NCBI GenBank assembly: GCA_013397935.1
Contig: VZRN01004204.1
Span: 1,553,507-1,617,506, forward strand
Direction of reading: 5' to 3'
Origin: Dasyornis broadbenti
Taxonomy: Eukaryota > Chordata > Aves > Passeriformes > Dasyornithidae
Length of the DNA: 64,000 nucleotides
Of the stretch, positions 23,601 through 34,794 are shown in pieces (the stretch's first letter is position 1; every line of letters begins with the position of its first letter). The notes under the pieces are model-generated. The model did no database searches and was not told the DNA's origin. It saw only the letters and a program-made list of their open reading frames with translations. Position numbers and translations under genes: made by a program.

Positions 23601-25954
23601 GCACGTTGGAGAATCAGAGCAAAGCTTCATTTCAGCTGTTCAAACAAACCCATCACTCACAATATTTACCTTTCATTTGCCATCAGTGAAACAGAGGTTG
23701 CTGTAATGACATTTGTCCATAAGCACCAATTGCAAGTTTGATTCCTTTCTACACTGCCATTCTGGAAAAGTTTCAGGTTTTTCTTTTCCCCCAGAGTTGA
23801 AGATGCAATCTCGTCGCCAAAAAAATGCAAAGAAGCTACTGCTAGAACTGCATCTGGGTGACAAATTGAACTTCTCTATTTCTAGAGGATTGCTGGTTGG
23901 AAGCCTGCATCCCAGGGCACTGAGAATCACCTAATGAAACAAAATCTGGGGGAAAACTCACTGACTTTCATGATCAGAAATGAAGGAAACACTTGAGATC
24001 AGCTACAAATTAAGCACTACCATCTCCTAAATTTGTGCTTTTTGCTACAGAAGCAGTTGACATGTTTGCTAAAAATTGTGCAGGAAATAGAAGAAACATA
24101 AGGGATCACCCTAAAAACTCCTTCCAGCTTGATGTTTATGCCAGAGTGTTTTCTGTCCAAATTTAGATTAAAAAAAACAAAACCTAAAGAAGCCTTAAAG
24201 TTCCTCCACTCACGAGGAACAGAAACATAGGCATAACATGTCTGTCCTCTGAAGATAATTTGTTACCAAGTCCATGGAAATGTCCTCAGTCCTGCTCTTG
24301 CCCAGTGTTGAAGGGATTCACTGCTAAGGAACATGTGTTTCTCTAGAGCTGTGCTGTCAACAACCTCTTTTCCTATACACAGGATCATAAAAGAGTGGAA
24401 ATGGGTAAATCTGGCCCATTTCTTTTCACACAGCCTTTCAAAAGAGCTTCCAGAAGAGCATGAAATATCCTCCCACCTCTCATGTCCCAGAGTGCCATGT
24501 TTGAGACATCTAGGGATTCAGCAGCAATGATGTTACAGACAGCAAAGGATAATCCCAGCAAAACACAGACAGCTTGAGGGCAAACACTTTATGAAGGATT
24601 TCATGACCTCATGGGATGCTCTTGCTCTGTCCCCATACAGTGTGCACATGTTATCAATGGATATTTATCTTCCAAAGGAAGAAGAATAAGGGTACAGTTA
24701 AAGAAACTGAGAAGATAATTACTTTAAACGTATAACCAGGTGATCACAGGCTCTTTTGAAAGGATGCCTTCTGTGATATGCCATGCTTTTCCTAAAACTA
24801 TCAGGCCCTGTCAGGTGTCCCATGGAGCCAACATGGCAAATCCATGACGATGCTGACTGAAACTGGAGGCAGGGGTAAGAAGATAGGAATGAATACTGCA
24901 AGTGCCCATTCTAAGGCATATTTAAAGAGTCAGGAATTTGTTTGCCACTCAATGCTTCTTATCACTGTAAACAGACTTTCAATTTCAAGATAAATGATAT
25001 GCTTAAAACTAAAAAAATTCAGTTATTTAGGTCAAATAAAATTCGTTCAACAGCCTGGGGTTGTCTTTTCTTTCAATAAGAGCAACCAGAGGTTTTAATT
25101 ACCTTGTTTCCCTTTTTTGTCCCATAAACTAAAAGGAAAAACAAACCAACCAAACCATCTTATTCATACAGTTTTATTCTACATTAAAGTTCTGCGCTAA
25201 TGATACTTTAGAGCTGGGATTTCCATCCCAAATGGTTAATGACTCGATTTTATACTGTAGTACTCTGTATGAAACAACTCCTAAAGGCATCACCATACAA
25301 GTAACTCCAGACATCTGTACCACATTAAATAAACCAAATTTTCAAGTAGCAGCTCAAAAGCTACACACAGGACACAGCCCTCACCTTTCATTGCAGCCTG
25401 GTGTCAGTGAGAGAAACAGCACCATTGAGTTGTGTTACATTATATGGTCTATAAAGTATTTGGTTTTATTGCTTTCCTCTTTTTTTCTGATACTTTGAAG
25501 AAAGATAAGGGTAAGAGAGGGACACATACAAAGCAATTTTATTATCTGTGCCCTCATTGGGTTACACAAAGATTCAGTGCTTGACTTCAGCTTTATTATT
25601 ATTATTTTTTTAAATAAGGAAAGTCTTGCAGGAGACATGGGAACTATCAGGATTATTTGTTCAATTGACATGATGCCTCTTAGGCTAGTTTCTAGTTTTA
25701 AGCTATCATTTTGGTAAATAAAGATTAGACTTTTTCCAGACAACAGTGGATGTGCTAAGCCACCCTGTAATGCCTGCAGAAATGGAGGAACTAATGAAGG
25801 AAGAAAATATCTTTGCTCTCAAGACCTGCTCACAAGTGTACCCTTTGCCAGGATACTTAGTGAATATTTTGCTGCCTTGTGCTTTTTGCAGCTTCTGGAA
25901 ACACTCTACAAGCACAAGAGATTGTGCTGTAACAAGCAATATTATAACTAAAAG
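20621..25954. other. Unique non-coding DNA with a MIR-like trace
   Basis: No gene is supported. Mutually antisense frames around 20.7-21.1 kb (up to 104 codons) show no domain. A small CpG cluster around GTGGCGCCAC lies at 22862-22915, with open frames but without a clean pair of splice sites. A degraded MIR-like segment is listed at 23190-23320. (ATT)n-like sequence lies at 25593-25605. Confidence 0.5.
23190..23320 (+). repeat. Possible degraded MIR-type SINE
   Basis: The order and spacing of words follow the MIR consensus: a CCCATTTTA-A-GAGATGAGAA block near 23201-23220 (MIR: CCCATTTTACAGATGAGGAA), a middle part of the expected length, and TATTGCTCTACCAC near 23301-23314 (MIR 3' part: TGCTCTTAACCAC). 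The middle is too diverged to align by eye. MIR copies are known in reptiles and birds, but this one is at the limit of recognition. Confidence 0.33.
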
Positions 25955-26090
25955 GCAGAGAGGCGCTGCAGAGAGGTGTTTAAGGGCTCTGGCACTGAGT
26001 GATGTGGTTTAGTGATTCAAGGGCTACAGTGGCAGTCCTGGGGGGGCGCAGATGGACTTGATGATCTTAAAGGTCTCTTCGAACCTTGAT
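25955..26090 (+). mobile_element. CR1 LINE 3'-end fragment
   Basis: The sequence carries the conserved 3' end of avian CR1: an 'AGAGGTGTTTAAGGG' block near 25972, 'GGCACTGAGTGATGTGGTTTAGTG' near 25990, then 'GATGGACTTGATGATCTTAAAGGTCTCTTCGAACCT' near 26050. This tail includes the hairpin region and the GATGATCTTAAAGGTC core used in target-primed reverse transcription in the family. The usual short ATTCTATG tail repeats are absent or replaced by the abutting second CR1 piece. It is 5' truncated and inactive. Confidence 0.87.
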
Positions 26091-26485
26091 GTGTCCTGGG
26101 GGGCATCAGGCACAGCATTGCCAGTTGGGCAAGGGAGGGGTTTGTCCTGCTCTGCTCTGCACTGGGGTGGCCTCATCTTGAGTGCTGGGGACAGTTTTGG
26201 GTTCCACAGTGTAAGAAAGACGTTAAACTGTTAGAGGAGGGCAGTAAAGATGGTGAAAGGCCTGAAGGGAAAGCCATAAAAGGACTGAGCGAGGTCATTG
26301 GTTTGTTCATCCTGGAGGAGATTGAGGCGAGTGCTCACTGCAGTGCACAACTCCCTCCTGTAGGGGAAGCACAGGTACTGATCTCTCCTCTGTGGTGACC
26401 ACGGACAGGACTGAGGGAATGGCCTGAAGTTGTGTCGGGGAGGTTTAAGTTGGATATTAGGAAAAGGTTGCTAAGCCTGTTCTTA
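26091..26485 (+). mobile_element. Second CR1 LINE fragment, ORF2 C-terminal region
   Basis: Directly after the previous CR1 tail comes sequence that belongs upstream of it in the element: 'TCCTGGGGGGCATCAGGCAC', 'TGCTCTGCTCTGCACTGGGGTGGCCTCATCTTGAGTGC', 'CAGTTTTGGGTTCCACAGTGTAAGAAAGACGTTAAACTG', 'GGTGAAAGGCCTGAAGGG', 'CATCCTGGAGGAGATTGAGG', and 'GGAGGTTTAAGTTGGATATTAGGAAAAGG'. These are the CR1 ORF2 C-terminal blocks in their normal order. Frameshifts are numerous, so no protein is made. The copy stops before its own 3' tail, about where 'ATATTAGGAAAA' fades near 26470-26485. Confidence 0.87.
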
Positions 26486-27929
26486 AGTTTTAAGCAGCAT
26501 TTAAGTGGTCAAAAAGGTTTGTTCTAGACCCGATATTTCACCTGCGCCAGAGCAGTACAGTATTTCTTGCTTATATGAACATTTCATTGTGATTGACTTT
26601 GGGTAGCAGGGAGCTGAAGTCATGCCAGACCTGTTTCATTCTGACATTTATTTGTGCAATGAAATCCAAGGATCTTTTCTTTTGTCTTTTTTCCCCCTAT
26701 GTGCTTCACTCAGTACTCTCTCTGTGACATTGAAATCCATCACGCTGCTGGCCCTGGTGCACCCATTAGATTGTACGTGTCAACAACGCTAGAGCTCAGT
26801 GATGGGGGAAAGACAGCAGTGAAAAAAAAAAATATATGTGGCCTGAGGAAATAAATTTTAATTTCTTCCCAAGCTTTCTCTGATTTAGGGTAAGGTTCTC
26901 TTGCCCTTAATCATGCTGTGGTACACTAACCTCCCTCTCAAGGAGGAGGCAATGAATAAATGCCATGCAGCTAGAGGCACTTTTCCTCCCATTCATTCAA
27001 GCACTGCACAAGATGCCCAAAGCAGCCCTTCATAGCATTAACCTGCCCAACAGAGAGAAATGTCCACAAAAAGAGCCATTTCCTCAATTAAAGGAAATTA
27101 GAGGGACAATTAGAGAGAAGAGGCTCTTTCCCTCTCCTGATTACTGACAGACACACAAAGCCACACAGCTCCAGGGTCTGGAATAGAAGCCAAGTAGTCC
27201 TCTAACATTTCCCATGCAAGATCCTGCATCTCTTTTTACTGTGTTCGCCCAGGCTCCCCCTCCAGAAATGGATTGAAATGGAGTCCTTGTGGCTGATGCC
27301 TGTAATTTCGGAGCCCTCCTACAATTGCTGATGAGTAAGCAGTGAAACAAGCCTTCCTTGTGCAGCAACATGGAGGCAGAAGGAGCAGAACTGGCATTTA
27401 GGGGCAGATATGCAATGATGGCTCACTTAAGCTGTGTGAGGCTAGAGGCTCCACTGCTAATTTATCTGAGGCCTTTCACATGCAGCTCTAGGTGATTTGT
27501 GTTCAATTTGGCTTGAACTTCATTCATAGTCAATGGTCCAAAATAATAGCAAGCCGAAATAGCTGAGAGCGAGTGCTCATTTCCATTGCCTCGTGGATGG
27601 GAGCACCATTAGCATTCCTGGGTTCAGCAGTGCTGCAAACACACGTGGCTTGTGTCAAATGACACTGGGTAGCTACAGCGCTGCTCCAACAGAGATCAGC
27701 TCTGCTGTTTCCAGTGTGAGACAACTAATCCTAATGACACCCAATTCTCCACCCGCCTTAGGGCTGCAGAAAAGTCCTTTTCCCACGATGGGGAAAGATG
27801 CAACACTGTTTTAGTTAGAATACAGATACTCAAGCTTGTCTTTAGTCTCCATCAAATGAAGGGTGTCTTCAGTGCCCAGGGACATCTGCTGTCCACCTGA
27901 GTCGTGGTGTCTGAATTCTGGCAGAATCA

Positions 27930-28212
27930 GCAGAGACAAAGATGACAAAATACAGAGGGGGGTGGGGGGAAAAATGGAACAGTCTCAGACAAGAGTTAAA
28001 TGGAATGAGAAGGCTGAAAACAGATAAACGAGATTTATCTGGAATAATAAAGTGAGGGGGAGGAAGAGAGGGGAGAAAAAATACAAAGTGAGCAGCAATG
28101 GGGTTCACAGAAAAAGACAGAAATAGAAAGTGATTGAGAGGCACTGAAAAAGCTGAGACATATACGGAAAGAAAAAAAGAAAGAGAAAATTTAGAAAAAA
28201 TTGGATAATAAA
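27930..28212 (+). repeat. Long purine-rich (A/G) asymmetric tract
   Basis: For about 280 bases the plus strand is dominated by A and G, with GAGA, GGAA and AAAGA words, a GGGGGGTGGGGGG run near 27957-27969 and A/G-only blocks near 28050-28080 and 28165-28200. The opposite strand shows a spurious serine/phenylalanine/proline-rich frame of 115 codons. Such tracts can form triplex-like structures and mutate rapidly. No transposon identity is apparent. Confidence 0.6.
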
Positions 28213-31200
28213 CCATACCTCTGACTACTGCCTTCTCCCTGCCTGAAAGCTATCTGGAGTTTTGCATGCAGCTCTGTTGCCCTGGCCTTGCATTTAGGCT
28301 GTTATTCTAAATTAATCACAAAAAGTCACATAAATGACAGGGCACATTTAAAATATTCTATATGAAAATATCCCATTCTGGACAAAGCACACCTGTTTGT
28401 TCCTGTCTGTTACCACGAAGAACAAGTTGCAGTGTGCACAGTTTTCTGAGCACATGGCATTTTGCAGGGCCAGGCAGCTGGATCTCTCTTCAGCTTGTGC
28501 AGCAGTGCTCCTTCAAGGTAGCAAAGCTGGATGATATAACATCCTTCTCAAGCAACTACTGCTTTTATCTACCAAGGCAGACTTGCAAACACCAGCCTCA
28601 CCTTTCCAAGAAGCTTTTATTAACCTTGACCCATTTGCAAAGTTTACCCCGAAAAAAAGACGGAGATGTGATGGAGAGTAACCAAAAGGCAGTTTTCGAG
28701 CCCTATTTTATTATAGATCTCCACTGATGGAGAAAACTCAGAAGAAACTCTTCCTTCATCTGTGATGTTTATAGAACTGCTCTTTCTTGTGCAATCCCTG
28801 CTTGTCTTTCCCTGAGCTTAAGTGCCATCTTTCTTCACTGACAGAGACTCTCTCCTACACTTGGATAGACAAAACTTGTAAGAATTGACACACTTGTCAG
28901 ATTTGTTCAGATTAAGAATGTGGGAAAGAAAAAAAAAAAACCAGAAGAGGATTACTGCATACACCCTATTTCCTTTGGAAACCAAGCTAAACACATTATA
29001 GATAGGCTTAGAAAACAGTTACACCCATTAATCTTTGATTGACCTTCCTGATGCTATCAAAACTGAGTGCAGTGAACCGTGTGTTTTCCATTTGATTTGT
29101 TGTGTTCTTGTTCAGTAGGTTAAAATCTAGGACATGTCTTGAAAGACAACTGTTTGACTGGGGCAGCCAGAAATCATCTGCTTGATGATGTTATTCCATA
29201 CTACCTGTAAGCTTTCCTAAAGCACTTACCCTCTCCCAGTGGCAGAGGAGCTACCAGCTCCAAAGGGTCACAGCTTAGTGACACAAGGCTGACTTGCAGA
29301 ACAGGAGTTGTCACTACTGCAAACCAAATTCATGGTTCCACTGGCATCTCCTGTCATTAATAGAGCTAATGAGGATTTGCCTCAGTCAGGTTCAGAAAGT
29401 CAGGGAAGAGTTTAAGGCACTTTCAGACGCTAAGTGCTTCTTGCACCTCACCAGATTTCTGCATGTATGATAACTCTGACCTCTGAAATCACAGACTGTA
29501 AATACAAGAATCCAGAGACAGACAGAAGGGCTGAAGCTGCACAAGTCAAACACACTGTGCCAGACACCACTTCTGCACAGAGGAGCCTGACAGTCGGCTA
29601 CTCTACATCTGCTGATCAGCTCCAGCGTGCTGCTGCCTGTGCCAACAAAGCGTTTCCCAAATTCTGCCATTAGCACAACCCAGGAACTATGTCCAACAGG
29701 CAGTTTCCATGTGGGCATGCAGCTCAGCTGAAGGAGTTTAACAGTGTGGACAAGGTCAAGTCCTGCCAGCTGGCCTGAGAACCAAAACCTGCTCTCTGCT
29801 ACTGTTTAATCTATGAGCGCAGATGTCGCCCACAGCTGATGGGAGCTCTGACAGCACTCACTTCCTCACATGCCATCCACCATTTACTTTGTTCAACTTG
29901 AAACATTGAAAAGCTGTCCCATTCTTTAAGGATCACCGTCTCATACTGTCCTACTCTTTTATCACATACAATGCTACCCCAAAACACAACTCTACCTGAA
30001 AAAGTAATCTCTACAGATAGTAGTTACCAATCCTTTCCCAGTTCCTCCATTACCAAGGGAGGTGGCTAACATTTTACGGAGATGCTGCTGTTTTGTCTGC
30101 TATCATTCTCTAGATACCTCTATATTGCTGAATTGTAATCTGATTTGCACACACTGGGGGAGGTTTGCTTGTTTGTGGTTCAAAGGAGTAACTGCTAAAC
30201 CTGATAGAGAGGTAGACACCACTGGCTATTGCTTACAGAGAGCTCTAAGCAGTCATTAATCTTATCTAACAGAAAGTGAAATATTTTGATATGTTTCAGG
30301 AGAAATTCTATGATGCACCTGTACGTGAATGCCTGATTTCATAGTTCATGCAAATATATTACTTCATAGTTATTGTATTGTCACAGGTGATATATACTAT
30401 TATTTAAGATGTTTGCTCTTGTTTTTTATAGTCTCTCCTGAAAGGAAGTCGTTATTCCATGAGAAGTAACATCATTGAGACTTTGCATTTCGGCATAGTT
30501 CCGCCCTGTTGGCTGCATTCACTGAGGTCTGATAAAATGTGCGTTTTCTTACTGTCACAATGCTGCTATACAATGTTGCTTCACTGCAATCAGGGGTGTT
30601 ATTTTGGTGGGACCAATACTGGATCTCACTCTCTTGACATCTGGCTGCCTTTTGCATAGGAGCTTAATTACTTCTGTGCACTCTTGTGTTAAATTTGGTG
30701 AAAGAATTCTAAAATTACATATCAAAGGGGAGAGACTGCAGAAAAAGATAGCTGAGAGTGCCTGAGCTCATTTCTTCAAGAAATATTCAGAAGGCAAGGA
30801 AGAATATCGCTTTTCAATCTCATAACAGCTTATACATTGCACAAAGTCCTTACCAGGACCGCAGGAGCCCTTCACAGCTCTTGGCTCTGTCAGCATCATT
30901 CTGTGTGTCCGAATAACCACATCCCAGACTTACAGTTCTTTGCAACATCACTGATATTTAAGTACATCTGCATATGAACTGGTTAGATTTTGAAAACACC
31001 ACTCATACCAACTCCATCTCCCAGCTGAAGAACCCATGTGGCCCAAAAGAACATGAGGAAAAGCTGATGTTAGGAGATGTGAAGGAAAACTTTGCAGTGT
31101 CCTTATTTCAGACTGAAGTCAAGTGGCAAAAAGTGTTGAGATATGGAACATTTTTAGAGCTGGGAGTTCATTTTCCAGTTAGCTCTACTGTTTCTCTAAA

Positions 31201-33468
31201 TTAGTCTTGTTTATCCTGGTGTTAACATGAGGTGTGAAAATGTGGTATGTACTTACCCAATCTCAGTGATCAGGCTTGTAAGCCTGCACTCCAGGCCAAC
31301 TCTGAAAAATTGTCATGCTGTAAATCTGTCTTACTGACTTCTAACAGTAAACTTTACCCACAGTATTATAATACCAGTTCAGCTATTAGAGAAAAAGCAC
31401 ATTTTCTATGTCCTGAAAAACTGAAAGGTTCTTGGATTTTGTCTTCCAAAGCAAAAAATAGACAGATAGAATGCTGTTCAGGCTGGCATGTAAACTGCCC
31501 TTCCAAATACATTCTGCAAGAGCAAACGTATAGAAACTGTACAGAAGAAAAGTGCTTCTCTTGGCGCTTCAGTCTGAGCCATGGCACTATTTCAAGGCTG
31601 AGAGACCACAGGAGAGCAAGATGCTCCTGGACTATTTTGGCATTAAAGATGTGGCTAAGATAAATAACCAAGCACTACAGAAGAGTGTTTTCGCAGCTCA
31701 CACAGCCTGACAGCTGGGCCTTGCTAAACCGTCAAAGCATAAAAAATTGGCTCAAGCCACCAGCCCAATCCAAAATTCAAACAGTGGAACTAGCCTAGGC
31801 AATTAGGGAAAGGCTTATCACCAGGCAAAGGCTGTGTGCTGTGTCCTTGCAGCAAAAAGAAAACCAACTTTGTGAGTAGAGTATCTCTAACCCTATCAAT
31901 TCATGAAGGGAGGAAGTCTATGTAATCACCTTCATAAAGAAAGGCAGGTCTGAAGCACTGAGTTTCACATTTTTTCGCAGATTCAGGACGTAGCAGTTGC
32001 CCTTGGTCTTAATGAGGTGAGGAAGACAGGATTTCTCCAGTGCTGTCACAAGGGCACGGATCACTGAGAATTCCTGTGGCCAAGTAGTTTCTCTATTTGA
32101 GCATTTTTAAAGGATTTTGTCCTGTCCTGCAAAATACACCTATCAATGCAGCTGGTGAATTCATTAACACTTAAGATCCTAAGAAGTTCAAAAGAGTCAG
32201 TGTTAGCATTTTGCAAAATTAAAACCCAATGTAAATAAGTAGAGTGAAATTTCCTGTAGTTGGGGGTGGGCAGGAATGGGGAATCATTTTCCAACCTCAC
32301 CTAAAATTCAAATGCGCATAAAAGCTATGAGCTCTTGACTAATTCAGAGTGTAGGAAGTACCCAGAAGAGGCAGAGTGGGTAAGATGGTGTTCTCATTCT
32401 CCTAAGTCATAGAGAGATCAAACAAAAAACAGGCCTAGGGAAGACAAATCTTGAAGGTCTACTTGGGACAGTTTCACTGACAGAGGAAACACATGGATTA
32501 ATGGTCTCTGTTCCTTTGTGTCTCATCCAAACCATGACTGCTCAGCCCAGAAATGCCATGCTGACAAACTCAAACTCCCAGGGCATTGAAGTTTTCTTCA
32601 TCTTCTAAAGTCAAGGAGAGGGAAACATGCTGTGTTAGGCCGGAGCCATAGTCTAAGTAATACTAAAACAGCAATCATCTTTGAGACTTTTTAATTTCAC
32701 TGGTATAACACAAAAGAAAAGTATAAGCAACCCCATTCTCATCACCAGTGCATATGTAAACTGCTGCTCTGTCCTTCCTTTCCTAGACATTTCGAAAGTC
32801 TTTTTTTCTAGGTATTTTCTCCTTCTTCCCTTTGGACAACGCTGTGCTAAGCCCACTGCAGGAAAGACAAGCGGCAGTGGGCAACCTGTGCCCCACTGCA
32901 AAGAGCAGATCAGAGGGAACAGCAGCTAGACTGTAACAAAAGGCCATGAGGTTTCCACTCACGCCCCAGGACACTCAGTGAAGGACCATCTTCCAAGACG
33001 AAGAGCTCAGTATCCTTCTCTGCACAGGAGGGCAGGTTATAGCAGACGAGCCCGGTAGCCTGCAGCAAAGCAGAATCTCATGGACATAACATTGATCCAT
33101 GTGTAATTTCTGCCTGGTTACTTCTGCTGAGAACCTGATTCAACTGTATTTGATACAGGCACAGCACTCCAAAAAGATGTGGGTAGAAAGGAGAGTCTTT
33201 GCAGAAAGCAGACACTGCTTAACTGGATGCATTTTCATGTGCACTTCACTTCATTTTATAAAGCAACACTAATATTAAAGCCCAGACATTACACTGCAGC
33301 ACATCTAAAACCTCCTGTGAGAAAGCTAGTGACAGAGCTGGTATATCACCTCCTTGTTAATGGATAAAATCCACCATCCAAAGTAATTTAAACCATTCAG
33401 GATGGACAAGTTCATCATGACAGCAATGACTGCGACTAAGACCCTACTGTGACAATCACACTGAAAGC

Positions 33469-33513
33469 CTTTTTTTCATTTTTTTCATTTTTTGCATTTT
33501 TTGCATTTTTTGC
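33469..33513. repeat. T-rich tandem repeat, 8-9 bp unit
   Basis: A T-rich unit of the form CATTTTTTG is repeated about five times, with the early copies reading CATTTTTT without the G. It ends at TTTTTTGCTAAGG. This is simple-sequence expansion and is likely variable in length. Confidence 0.85.
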
Positions 33514-33779
33514 TAAGGGAGAGAATGCCAGGATGCAGGAAACTAACTGCTCTGGAGTTCCTGTCTCTCTCTAAGGTTCCAGACTGAGGTCCCGCCGTCT
33601 GATTAAGGCACTTCAGCAAGGTATCTGAGGCTAAACTGGATAGGCAATGGTCTCCAACTTCAAAATGTGTGTTCTGCATCCTACAGCAATCCCTAGAAAG
33701 GATCTAGAACTTGGATGATCAATAACAGTCCTTACACTGACTTTCTCATTGCTGCAGCTGTGCCTCTGCTTTTGTGTAG

Positions 33780-33883
33780 GTCCCTGGAGTCCAGCCCTAC
33801 ATTCACAAAGAGCAAATAAATCACAGAGAAATAATTTTTTAGTCTCCATCAACCAGTAACTTCAGGCTATGGGCTGGATACTG
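33780..33883 (+). ncRNA. Candidate non-coding exon
   Basis: An excellent acceptor (GCTGTGCCTCTGCTTTTGTGTAG, ending 33779) and an excellent donor (ATACTG|GTAAGTATAG at 33883/33884) enclose 104 bases. All three frames contain stops (for example TTTTTTAG and GCAAATAA), so the segment cannot be an ordinary coding exon. It could be an lncRNA or 5'-UTR exon, or a decoy pair of sites. No promoter or partner exon was identified. Confidence 0.17.
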
Positions 33884-34776
33884 GTAAGTATAGTTGCAGT
33901 TTATCTCTGGTTGAGCAGGATATAGACGCTTCATGCTTTTTTCTCCTCTTGCCATGCCTCCTCCAAAACCAGAGAACACCTCATGGTAAGCACTGTTTAA
34001 GGTGGTGGGGATCAGCTGTTCTGATTTTCTATCTCCTCATGTGTTTTCTTTTTCTAAAAGGACAGGTAATTACTGAGGACCAAAAAATCTATGTCAAAAC
34101 AATCAGTAGTGGCATCTTGCTGACTTCAGAGAAATTGCAGCAGAAATTAATCTGACTTCACTACTCTTCCTTTCCTTGTAACAAATGGAACAACCTGTGT
34201 AGATCCTTCCTGTAAGCAGCACCAAGCAAGAGCCCACTCCAACCACTCCTGTGGGGTTTGATCCCTCTGAGGTGCTGTTTTTCTCATGGAATTCTCCCAC
34301 CAATGGGTCCCTGCCCATTCTCCTCCTTCCCTGTCGACAGGCTGGCAGGAGATTGGAGGTCACTGCTGGAATTAGGGTCAGGGGGAAAAAAAATATACAA
34401 ACACAAAAATTTCTCTTCCTGAACCTGTGAAAATACACATAGCTCACCCTGCTTTCTAGTCTATGTACAGAGGACTGGGGAGGGATTTTAGCAGAGAGCT
34501 TTGACAGACAAATAGATCTTTATCCTTCCTCTAAATGCTACTTCCTTTTTGCACTTTTCCCAGAGTGCCTTATAGTCTAACCAAAACCAGTCCATTGCAA
34601 GAAACGGAAAGATAGACAAGGAATTGTAGTGGTAGATGTTTGGCAAATAAGCCACAAACAAACTGTGAAAAAAATATTTTCTCCTGAAGCAGGGGGGCTT
34701 GTTCATCCTTTACCTCATGTGTTTACCCTTGGGCTATCGTTATATTAGCCACATTTCCTGGCTGAGCTGGAGCACC

Positions 34777-34794
34777 TGGTTACTATAGTAACCA
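34777..34794. promoter_or_regulatory. Perfect 18-bp palindrome matching an RFX X-box
   Basis: TGGTTACTATAGTAACCA is exactly its own reverse complement. It fits the symmetric X-box (GTTRCY, two-base spacer, RGYAAC) with both halves intact: GTTACT, AT, AGTAAC. RFX proteins bind such sites as dimers. The site lies just upstream of an AT-rich, high-complexity stretch (34800-34890) with CTAATTAGCAC, a homeodomain-like word. No promoter is visible, so a distal element is the more likely role if it is functional. Confidence 0.4.

Larger units (their letters stand above)
26486..33779. other. Unique non-coding DNA
   Basis: No gene is supported. Frames near 27.9-28.2 kb are by-products of purine-strand asymmetry. 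Frames at 29.4-29.7 kb (108 and 79 codons on opposite strands) and 31.2-31.7 kb (138 and 101 codons on opposite strands) are antisense pairs with no family resemblance. Several isolated consensus donors on the minus strand (reverse complements of TTAC near 29228, 30851 and 31254) lack good acceptors. Confidence 0.5.

Noticed and set aside
31247..31671. 138-codon plus-strand frame with a 101-codon antisense frame
   Set aside because: Antisense overlap, no domain and no splice context for either.
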